The position numbers and the translations under genes were made by a program. The notes under the pieces were generated by a model, which saw nothing but the letters and a program-made list of their open reading frames with translations, had not been told where the DNA came from and ran no database searches. A stretch of 11,816 nt of DNA from CAYGXH01 sp964354485 (GTDB taxonomy: Bacteria > Bacteroidota > Ignavibacteria > UBA10030 > SZUA-254): NCBI GenBank assembly GCA_964354485.1, contig CAYGZY010000047.1, positions 1 through 11,816 on the forward strand, written 5' to 3'. Of the stretch, positions 6,666 to 11,816 are shown piece after piece (position 1 is the first letter of the stretch; the number at the start of each line of letters is the position of its first letter).

Positions 6666-6667
6666 GT

Positions 6668-6806
6668 GAAAAATATGGGTAAAACTACGGCTCACTTCGT
6701 TGCACAGAATATACTCGCTCTCCCCCCGACGTAGTCGGAGTCGGGATCGCTCAAACAGTATTCTGTGCGGACACTTCGTTCGCCTTGTTTTGCAACCATA
6801 TTTTTC
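6668..6806 (+). ncRNA. Long imperfect hairpin, candidate structured RNA or palindromic mobile element
   Basis: Nested pairing over 139 nt: GAAAAATATGG (6668-6678) / CCATATTTTTC (6796-6806); GTAAAAC (6679-6685) / GTTTTGC (6787-6793) after a 2-nt bulge; GGC / GCC (6689, 6782); GCACAGAATA (6702-6711) / TATTCTGTGC (6759-6768); and CCCGAC / GTCGGG (6725, 6740) at the tip. CACTTCGTT appears on both sides of the internal loop (6693-6701 and 6772-6780). No protein is encoded. I cannot name a known RNA family. Together with the two preceding folds it makes a contiguous structured tract of 226 nt. Confidence 0.55.
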
Positions 6807-6872
6807 GAAGGTCGTTTAGCAATTATTTTAGACAGGTGTGGTAAACTTTAACATTTTAAAAAAGGTTATCCA

Positions 6873-7139
6873 ATGACGATCAAAGTTCTCGGACCGGGTT
6901 GTACAAACTGTAAAAGATTGGAAGAAATGGCACTATCAGCGGTGCGTCAACTCGGCATTGAAGCTGACATTCAGAAGATTACCGATTTTCCGACGATAAC
7001 TTCATACGGAGTGTTCAAAACGCCGGGGCTTATCATAAACGACAAAGTGGTTCTGCAAGGGAAAATACCCGTGCTCACGACGCTGCACCATTGGATCGAA
7101 GATGCTGCCCGTGAGGAAGGACTTCTTCGTGAATCCTGA
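6873..7139 (+). CDS. Small thioredoxin-like protein, ArsE-like, copy 2
   Basis: An 88-residue minimal thioredoxin-fold protein of the same family as the one at 4861. The active site CTNC is at Cys10/Cys13 (GPGCTNCKRLEEMA) and the cis-proline is in VFKTPGLIINDKV (Pro51). It has a longer charged tail (EDAAREEGLLRES) than copy 1. The two copies differ at many positions, so this is not a recent duplication. No signal peptide, so cytosolic. It could supply the same ArsF/ArsG pair with reductant, or serve a different partner. It is separated from arsG by the structured element, and from acr3 by about 280 bases with two repeats, so it is probably its own transcription unit or a read-through product. 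Confidence 0.85.
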   Translation: MTIKVLGPGCTNCKRLEEMALSAVRQLGIEADIQKITDFPTITSYGVFKTPGLIINDKVVLQGKIPVLTTLHHWIEDAAREEGLLRES

Positions 7140-7148
7140 GGAGAGTCA

Positions 7149-7195
7149 AGCCTCCGACATTTTACCAGTGTGAGCCGAGATAGATGTCGGAGGTT
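7149..7195 (+). repeat. 47-nt palindromic repeat, copy 4 (CCTCCGACAT variant)
   Basis: AGCCTCCGACAT pairs with ATGTCGGAGGTT around a loop ending GCCGAGATAG. The stem core CCTCCGACAT / ATGTCGGAGG is perfect and differs from the commoner CTTCCGATAT / ATATCGGAAG by two compensated base pairs. It begins 9 bases after the preceding stop codon. Confidence 0.85.
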
Positions 7196-7286
7196 TTACT
7201 TGTTGAGAGGGGCAGAGTATGAGATGGTACGCAATAGATTAAATATACTTAGCGTTTCCTCTGCGTTCTTTATAGTTGCAGCTTTC

Positions 7287-7328
7287 TAACCCCCTCTGTA
7301 ATCTCCCCCTTGATAAAGGGGAGATGCT
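7287..7328 (+). repeat. 42-nt hairpin repeat, copy 3
   Basis: TAACCCCCTCTGTAATCTCC opens the copy and GGGGAGATGCT ends it, with the internal stem ATCTCCCC / GGGGAGAT. The same CTACC...GGTTCCC extension seen after copy 2 follows. It lies about 90 bases before the acr3 start. Confidence 0.85.
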
Positions 7329-7418
7329 CTACCTGGTTCCCAAAGCTATATTGGGGGATGTTCTCGAAATAAAAAACGTTCCCATGAAATTGTAAGTAAA
7401 ACTGAGGAAGAATAATTT

Positions 7419-8462
7419 ATGAGCGGTGTATCAAAAGGATTAGGATTTTTCGACCGGTATCTCACTCTGTGGATTTTTATTGTAATGTTTTTAGGTGTGA
7501 CAGCAGGTTTTCTTTTTCCCGGAATTGCCGGCTTCTGGGATTCTCTGAGTTCGGGGACCACAAACATACCCATTGCCATCGGTCTTGTCCTTATGATGTA
7601 TCCTCCGCTTGCGAAAGTTAGGTATGAGGAGCTCCCGACTGTCTTCAAGAACCTGAAACTGCTCGCACTCTCGTTAATTCAGAACTGGATCATCGGTCCG
7701 CTCGTCATGTTCATTCTGGCGATTGTTCTGCTTCCCGACCAACCTGAATTGATGATCGGTGTGATTCTCGTCGGATTGGCGCGCTGTATCGCTATGGTGC
7801 TGGTCTGGAACGACCTTGCAAAAGGTGATTCGGAACTGGCGGCCGGACTCGTTGCATTCAACGCTATCTTCCAGGTGTTTCTTTATTCCGTCTATGCATA
7901 TGTCTTCATCACCGTTCTCCCTCCATTATTCGGATTGAGCGGCGCGCTCGTCGAGGTATCGATCGGGGAGATTGCCCTTACTGTCCTGATCTATCTGGGT
8001 ATACCGTTCGCCGCGGGATTTTTTACACGAACTGCGTTGGTGAGCATAAAGAGTAAAGAATGGTACCATAGTAAGTTTGTGCCGAGGATTTCAGTTCTCA
8101 CACCCGTTGCACTCCTATTTACGATCTTCGTTATGTTCTCGCTCAAAGGAGAAAAAATCGTTGAACTCCCGCTCGATGTACTTCGTGTAGCAGTACCGTA
8201 CGCCGTCTATTTTGTGATCATGTTTTTCACGACATTCTTCATCGCGAAAAAAATAGGTGCATCGTATGAGAAATCCACCACGATGGCATTCACGGCGGGG
8301 AGTAATGATTTCGAGCTGGCGATTGCGGTGGCAGTAGCGGTTTTCGGGATTCATTCTCAGGTGGCATTCGCAACGGTTATAGGACCGCTGGTTGAAGTCC
8401 CAGTTCTGATAAGTCTGGTGAATGTGGCGTTGTGGTTCAGGCGGAAGTATTTTTCACGGTAG
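7419..8462 (+). CDS. acr3: ACR3-family arsenite efflux permease
   Basis: A 347-residue, roughly ten-helix inner-membrane transporter that exports As(III) using the proton motive force. The conserved Cys is in GLARCIAMVLVWNDLAKGD (Cys123, the equivalent of the essential Cys of characterised Acr3 proteins). The conserved Glu-bearing segment TAGSNDFELAIAVAVAVFG (Glu299) and the final GPLVEVPVLISLV (Glu326) are intact. The length is normal for the family. GAGGAAG lies 8 nt before the ATG. It is the last gene of the island and ends in a convergent intergenic region. A conserved repeat (7287) and no ArsR palindrome precede it, so it either depends on read-through from arsR or has a promoter I could not identify. 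Confidence 0.95.
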   Translation: MSGVSKGLGFFDRYLTLWIFIVMFLGVTAGFLFPGIAGFWDSLSSGTTNIPIAIGLVLMMYPPLAKVRYEELPTVFKNLKLLALSLIQNWIIGPLVMFILAIVLLPDQPELMIGVILVGLARCIAMVLVWNDLAKGDSELAAGLVAFNAIFQVFLYSVYAYVFITVLPPLFGLSGALVEVSIGEIALTVLIYLGIPFAAGFFTRTALVSIKSKEWYHSKFVPRISVLTPVALLFTIFVMFSLKGEKIVELPLDVLRVAVPYAVYFVIMFFTTFFIAKKIGASYEKSTTMAFTAGSNDFELAIAVAVAVFGIHSQVAFATVIGPLVEVPVLISLVNVALWFRRKYFSR

Positions 8463-8476
8463 TCCAACCTGCTTCC

Positions 8477-8518
8477 TAACCCCCTCTGTAATCTCCCCCT
8501 TAAAAATGGGGAGATGCT
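8477..8518 (+). repeat. 42-nt hairpin repeat, copy 4
   Basis: Stem ATCTCCCC / GGGGAGAT, the usual TAACCCCCTCTGTAATCTCC opening and GATGCTTT ending. It begins 14 bases after the acr3 stop and could end acr3 transcripts, as the hairpin is followed by a short T run (GCTTT). Confidence 0.85.
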
Positions 8519-8528
8519 TTCAGAGCCT

Positions 8529-8575
8529 AACTTTCGATATTTTCTGATTCAGAGCAGAGTCAAATATCGGAAGTT
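8529..8575 (+). repeat. 47-nt palindromic repeat, copy 5 (CTTCCGATAT variant)
   Basis: AACTTTCGATATTT pairs with AAATATCGGAAGTT with one G-T wobble position, around a loop ending CAGAGTC. Same orientation as the other four copies. Confidence 0.86.
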
Positions 8576-8604
8576 GCGTTTTACCTCACCCCCTCGCCCT
8601 ACTC

Positions 8605-8673
8605 GTCCCCCTCTCCACATCCTTCGACTTCACTCAGGACAAGCGGTGGAGAGGGGGATTCAGGGGGAGAGGT
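8605..8673. repeat. 69-bp repeat, copy 2 (identical to 2974-3042)
   Basis: Identical over all 69 bases to the copy at 2974, with the same 12-bp stem. It ends 14 bases beyond the stop of the leftward 653-aa gene, so in this convergent gap it could work as a terminator in either direction. Confidence 0.93.
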
Positions 8674-8687
8674 AGTGTTTGTCTATT

Positions 8688-10649
8688 TCACTTTTTTAGC
8701 TGCTTGAGCCCCTGGTAAATCCTGTTGCGGACATCACGCGACTGCTTGTCCGAGGGGTTCATGCTGAGGTAGGTGTCGTAGTATTGCAATGCCCGCCGAT
8801 AATCCTTAATCATCACACACACTTCCGCCGCATAGCGGAAGAGAAGCTGATCGCGCATTCCTAAATTAATTGCGGCACTGAAGTACTTATCCGCCGATCG
8901 GAAGTCCTGCATGCTCGTATAAAGAATTCCCAGGTTTGCATAGGATTTCTGCATCGTCGGATTTTTCTTTATCGCAATCAGATTGAATTCGATGGCCTTC
9001 GCAGTGTCTCCCCGGGAGGCATACTCAACACCGAGATTCGAGTAGACGCCGGCATCCGGACTGTTAACCGCCACCGCGCGAAGGAGCTGATAAAAGTATT
9101 TATCCTTTTCACCGATTCGCCGGTAAACGTCTGCAATGTTGCCTATGATACGCGGATTCATGGAATCGATCGTCATGTAGTGTTCATAATAGACGCGTGC
9201 CTCCGAATACCTGCCTGCATCAAAAAAGAAATTCGCCAGAGATTCATCATATACAATATTGGCAACCTGGGAGAGGAGATACGGACTGTTAAGCACCTTC
9301 ATGCGGTTGAGGTGCCGCTCCTCCGAAGCATTAATGCCGATCCACGCGACAGTTCTGAGCAGCATGAAGACTACGATGATAAAGAGGATGTACCGCCTAC
9401 CGGGAAGCGACGAGACCTGGCTTAGCAGGTAGATCGGTAGAATTGCAAGAGGTAAAAAGAAACTCAGAAATAGATCCCAGTCACGCGCCATACCGAGAGC
9501 GCTGTTGATGATCCATGTGAAGAACATGCCGCATAACGCAGTAGAGAGAAGGAACATTAGAATCGGATTTTTCCACGTCCGTTCACGGGGAAGCAGGGGG
9601 ACGAGAATTAGAGTAAACAATAATCCAAAAGGTGCCGAGAGGTTGTTTGAATTCAGCCAGTCGAGTAAATGTGCCAAAGAAAACATCGGGTAGGGGAAAT
9701 TTCCTCCCTTCGCAGTGAACAGTTGGAGAATATCGACTGTACCCGATCTGAGATGCCGTGTTAAATCGATTAAATTAAAACCAATATAGTACAATACCAC
9801 CGTACCGACTATTCCGACCGAACCGAGGAATAAAATAGCCTGGAGTTTATTTCTCTTCCATTTATAAAGAAATAGGAGAATGAGGCTGGGAATAAAAACA
9901 ATGTTGCCGAGATGCAGCATTATCATTATTATTAGACAAAAGATAGGAACAATTACGGATATCCGCTTTTCCAAGGAATACCATCCAGTTATTACATATG
10001 CAATTGTTATAACATACTGTAAAACGTAGTTTTCCACGTATCCAAAAAAGAACTGACTTCCCGCGCTGAAGACCAACAAACATCCCAGTAAAAATTTTTC
10101 CATTACCCGCAACTGGAAAAACCGCACACTCCAGAAAACAAGCGCAAGGAAGGCGATTGCTGATATGATATCGATGGTGTAGTATACGGTGTAGGGATTT
10201 GGCTTTGCCTCAAAGGGATGCAAGTTCATAGCCGTCCGGTAAATCCAGAACATCAACGGTTGGTTACGAAAACTTAAGCTGATTTCACTGCTGTTAATCC
10301 CGAGCGGCACGGAGCGTAAAAGTACCGCGCCGTCGCCGAGAAGGTGCAGTTTCGCCGGAAAGAGGTAGATGAGAGCAAAAAAAACGGCTGCTGTCAGGAT
10401 GAATGCGACTGGAAGAGGCAAAGCAGAGAGCTTCCTGATCCCGATTTCGATGAATTTGAGGATCCTGTTCTGAAATTTTGGAATTGCCGCTACAAGGAGT
10501 ATACCGGCGAACAGCAGGAGAGTCGTTTCACCATAGAAACCGAAGAAATGAAATCCCCAGTTCTCGTGCATCGGCGAGACAGCTCCCCACACGTGGAGCA
10601 AAACGATGACGACAAAGGTGGATACAAGCAGAATCAGATATTTATTCAC
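8688..10649 (-). CDS. Multi-spanning membrane protein with C-terminal TPR domain, possible GT-C glycosyltransferase
   Basis: 653 residues. Residues 1 to about 440 are a run of some ten or more hydrophobic helices. After the second or third helix a loop carries LHLLGDGAVLLRSV; an acidic residue in the first outer loop is typical of GT-C (PMT/TMTC-like) glycosyltransferases, but the rest is not diagnostic. Residues about 480-634 hold five TPR-like units, for example DAGVYSNLGVEYASRGDTAK and QKSYANLGILYTSMQDFRSA. Membrane plus TPR architecture is shared with TMTC-type enzymes. The start is GTG (10647-10649); an in-frame TGA lies just upstream, so no longer start exists, and there is no Shine-Dalgarno. 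Its C-terminus resembles the partial TPR protein at 11576, so the two may be tandem paralogues. No link to arsenic is apparent. Confidence 0.8.
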   Translation of the reverse strand: MNKYLILLVSTFVVIVLLHVWGAVSPMHENWGFHFFGFYGETTLLLFAGILLVAAIPKFQNRILKFIEIGIRKLSALPLPVAFILTAAVFFALIYLFPAKLHLLGDGAVLLRSVPLGINSSEISLSFRNQPLMFWIYRTAMNLHPFEAKPNPYTVYYTIDIISAIAFLALVFWSVRFFQLRVMEKFLLGCLLVFSAGSQFFFGYVENYVLQYVITIAYVITGWYSLEKRISVIVPIFCLIIMIMLHLGNIVFIPSLILLFLYKWKRNKLQAILFLGSVGIVGTVVLYYIGFNLIDLTRHLRSGTVDILQLFTAKGGNFPYPMFSLAHLLDWLNSNNLSAPFGLLFTLILVPLLPRERTWKNPILMFLLSTALCGMFFTWIINSALGMARDWDLFLSFFLPLAILPIYLLSQVSSLPGRRYILFIIVVFMLLRTVAWIGINASEERHLNRMKVLNSPYLLSQVANIVYDESLANFFFDAGRYSEARVYYEHYMTIDSMNPRIIGNIADVYRRIGEKDKYFYQLLRAVAVNSPDAGVYSNLGVEYASRGDTAKAIEFNLIAIKKNPTMQKSYANLGILYTSMQDFRSADKYFSAAINLGMRDQLLFRYAAEVCVMIKDYRRALQYYDTYLSMNPSDKQSRDVRNRIYQGLKQLKK

Positions 10650-10991
10650 GGATCATGTTTTTTATGTGATTTTGGCTTCATAATAATTTTTTCGTGAAAC
10701 ATTTCAAATATTTACATCTTAATACTTACCTTTCCCTCGTCCCCGCTATAAAAATCGGTGGGTGAACTCTCCTACAAAGAGAAGGGATTCTCGATCTCAG
10801 TCTTTTAAAAACTTAGCCGTTACATCCTCCCCTCGTAGGGGAGCATGCCCCCGCCTGCCTGTGTTTGTTCCAAGGTAGCGGGCAGGCGCCTGCGGCGTGA
10901 GATCCTCCGACAAAAAGAAGGCAGACAAGCGGGAATGACAGTAGGGGCCTGTCGTCGCCTGCCTCTACCAATTTCTACCCACATCTGCCAA

Positions 10992-11028
10992 TGTCATACC
11001 CACATGCTTCTGGTGGGTATCCAGGACT
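10992..11028 (+). repeat. 37-nt hairpin repeat, copy 1
   Basis: ATACCCAC and GTGGGTAT form a perfect 8-bp stem around ATGCTTCTG, followed by CCAGGACT. It recurs at 11535-11571 in the same orientation with one difference. The two copies lie on either side of the GIY-YIG gene. Confidence 0.9.
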
Positions 11029-11039
11029 TAGACCCAGCT

Positions 11040-11121
11040 CTGGATTCCCCGCCCGACCGAACGGAGCACGGTCTTATCATCGGTCGTTCGGGCGGGCCGA
11101 TAAGAGCATTCGGGAATGACA
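11040..11121 (+). repeat. Nested hairpin repeat left of the GIY-YIG gene, including the 50-nt GC hairpin (copy 2, inverted)
   Basis: The outer parts CTGGATTCCC (11040-11049) and CATTCGGGAATGACA (11107-11121) match the compact hairpin at 11470-11502. Between them sits a 50-nt GC hairpin (11048-11097) that is the reverse complement of the one at 1522-1572, joined by GATAAGAG. It looks like the larger hairpin sitting inside the simpler repeat. It is just downstream of the GIY-YIG stop codon and could act as its terminator. Confidence 0.82.
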
Positions 11122-11137
11122 GTTTGCTTAATCGTAT

Positions 11138-11455
11138 CTATTCTTTAATTATTGGGAGTATCTCACCATCCTGATATAGATCTTGCCAATGCGGATTATA
11201 CTTCTCAATCAGACGTAATTTCCAAGCACGATTCCATTTCTTTAATTGTTTCTCCCGAGGTATAGCCGAATTGACATTCCTGTGTTCTTCATAATATACT
11301 AAGATAGATATATCATATCTCTGTGTAAATCCCTTTATTAACTTTTGTTTATGCTCGTAAACTCTCCGTGCAAGATCATTGGTTATACCGATGTACAATG
11401 TGCCATTTCGTTTACTTGCAAGGATGTACACAAAATATATTTTATCTCCATACAT
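11138..11455 (-). CDS. GIY-YIG endonuclease domain protein (UPF0213/YhbQ-like)
   Basis: 105 residues, a single GIY-YIG nuclease domain. The two strand motifs are VYILASK (Tyr10) and LYIGIT (Tyr21), followed by DLARRVYEHK (catalytic Arg30 or Arg31) and PREKQLKKW, with the metal-binding Glu68. It ends with the usual RAWKLRLIEKYNP. All key residues are present, so it is likely active. I chose ATG 11455: GGAGGGAG lies about 7-10 nt upstream. The longer start (11503) would add 16 residues that merely translate the adjacent hairpin repeat. The gene is enclosed by hairpin repeats in the same orientation on both sides. Stand-alone GIY-YIG proteins of this size are common and mostly uncharacterised; a role in repeat mobility is speculation. 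Confidence 0.9.
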   Translation of the reverse strand: MYGDKIYFVYILASKRNGTLYIGITNDLARRVYEHKQKLIKGFTQRYDISILVYYEEHRNVNSAIPREKQLKKWNRAWKLRLIEKYNPHWQDLYQDGEILPIIKE

Positions 11456-11469
11456 TTCTGATCTCCCTC

Positions 11470-11502
11470 CTGGATTCCCGATAAAAACATTCGGGAATGA
11501 CA
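11470..11502 (+). repeat. 33-nt hairpin repeat right of the GIY-YIG gene
   Basis: ATTCCCGA (11474-11481) and TCGGGAAT (11491-11498) form a perfect 8-bp stem. The outer sequences match the nested hairpin at 11040-11121. It lies 15 bases upstream of the GIY-YIG start codon, so it is in the gene's leader or promoter. Confidence 0.85.
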
Positions 11503-11534
11503 TTGGGCGTCGTTGTCATACCCACACTCACGCC

Positions 11535-11571
11535 TGTCATACCCACATGCTTCTGGTGTGTATCCAGGACT
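11535..11571 (+). repeat. 37-nt hairpin repeat, copy 2
   Basis: Same as the copy at 10992 except GTGTGTAT for GTGGGTAT. A partial third copy (TTGTCATACCCACA) is at 11513-11526. It ends 4 bases beyond the stop of the leftward TPR gene. Confidence 0.88.
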
Positions 11572-11575
11572 ATGG

Positions 11576-11816
11576 TTATTCTTTTAATTTACGAATATCC
11601 TCAAGCTGCCGCAAGCGTTTTTGTATGATCGTGTCTGCAGGCTGTATCCGGAGATATTGGCGATAGTATTCGAGAGCCTTTGGAGTATTTTTAAGGGCCA
11701 CATAGTTGTCACCGATCAAGTTCAGTATCAGAGGATCGTGCATACCGAGGCGGTATGCCGTTTCGAGATGTCGGACCGCTTCCGAGTGCTCCTTCATCTG
11801 CGTGAAACATGAACCG
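11576..11816 (-). CDS. TPR-repeat protein, C-terminal end only (5' part beyond the right edge)
   Basis: The frame is open to the right edge: beyond the internal Met at 11797 it continues through GSCFTQ, so about 79 C-terminal residues are visible and the true start is outside the window. Two TPR-like units are seen (MKEHSEAVRHLETAYRLGM, then DPLILNLIGDNYVALKNTPK), closed by ALEYYRQYLRIQPAD and a basic tail ending KLKE. The order and spacing match the C-terminus of the 653-aa protein (LGM-D...ALQYYDTYLSMNPSD...QLKK). Same strand as that gene, so it is probably its upstream paralogue. It cannot be told whether it also carries a membrane domain. Confidence 0.82.
   Translation of the reverse strand, partial: GSCFTQMKEHSEAVRHLETAYRLGMHDPLILNLIGDNYVALKNTPKALEYYRQYLRIQPADTIIQKRLRQLEDIRKLKE

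Larger units (their letters stand above)
6405..6872. other. Gene-free gap between arsG and the second arsE-like gene
   Basis: The first 175 bases (6405-6580) are AT-rich and show no ORF or strong structure. From 6581 to 6806 follow, back to back, a perfect hairpin, a three-way junction and a long imperfect hairpin (separate entries). From 6807 to 6872 is AT-rich leader for the next gene, with AAGG 9 nt before its ATG. Confidence 0.75.
10650..11137. other. Repeat-rich gap upstream of the 653-aa gene
   Basis: 10650-10800 is AT-rich and is the likely promoter region for the leftward gene; I could not pick a convincing promoter. After it come a small hairpin (CTCCCCT / AGGGGAG, 10827-10843), GC-rich filler with CGCCTGCC...GGCAGGCG pairing (about 10852-10888), CGGGAATGACAG (10930-10941), the 37-nt repeat (10992) and a nested hairpin (11040-11121). 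No reading frame here looks coding. Confidence 0.75.

Noticed and set aside
6581..6806. Retron msr-msd or group II intron remnant
   Set aside because: The long hairpin is suggestive, but no reverse transcriptase is present in the window and no conserved intron domain V could be recognised.
10845..11174. 109-residue plus-strand ORF
   Set aside because: Made almost entirely of hairpin repeats and overlapping the end of the GIY-YIG gene on the other strand.
11456..11503. N-terminal extension of the GIY-YIG protein (MSFPNVFIG...)
   Set aside because: It is the translation of the neighbouring hairpin repeat; a strong ribosome site precedes ATG 11455.
10992..11571. CRISPR array from the 37-nt repeats
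   Set aside because: Only two full copies over 500 bases apart, with a gene between; no regular spacers and no cas genes.

Overview
The window reads as bacterial chromosome from the Bacteroidota–Chlorobiota–Ignavibacteriota neighbourhood or a related candidate lineage. This rests on style, not on a marker gene: a DUF5916-type outer-membrane protein, a large membrane/TPR protein, weak Shine-Dalgarno sites on several genes, and intergenic DNA packed with short palindromic repeats. There is no rRNA, tRNA or ribosomal protein gene to settle the taxonomy.

Layout: (1) 1-1268, minus strand, the N-terminal two thirds or so of a CBM9-like/DUF5916 secreted protein that runs off the left edge. (2) 1272-1720, a repeat-rich divergent intergenic region ending in a promoter and an 18-bp ArsR-type operator. 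(3) 1721-8462, plus strand, an arsenic/organoarsenical resistance island: arsR, arsM, a small CC-motif protein, an ArsP-type permease, an ArsE-like thioredoxin, ArsF-like and ArsG-like proteins, a 226-nt highly structured non-coding element, a second ArsE-like thioredoxin, and acr3. (4) 8463-8687, a convergent intergenic region made of three repeats. (5) 8688-10649, minus strand, a 653-aa multi-spanning membrane protein with C-terminal TPRs. (6) 10650-11575, repeat-rich DNA enclosing a GIY-YIG endonuclease gene. (7) 11576-11816, minus strand, the C-terminal end of a TPR protein that resembles the end of the 653-aa protein.

How the genes fit together: ArsR would sense As(III) and release the operator. 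ArsM methylates As(III) to MAs(III), an ArsP-type permease would export MAs(III), and Acr3 exports inorganic As(III). The ArsE/ArsF/ArsG set is the family trio linked to aromatic arsenicals. Its architecture (soluble thioredoxin, CcdA/DsbD-like membrane protein with paired Cys, membrane-anchored thioredoxin) also fits a trans-membrane reductant relay. No arsenate reductase (ArsC) is present in the window.

The most unusual material is non-coding. Five copies of a 47-48-nt palindrome show compensatory base changes in the stem. Four copies of a 42-nt hairpin repeat lie in one orientation. A perfectly identical 69-bp direct repeat brackets the whole efflux module (3043-8604). A hairpin / three-way-junction / long-hairpin element lies between arsG and the second arsE. 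The GIY-YIG gene is bracketed by matching hairpin repeats, in the manner of REP/RAYT units.
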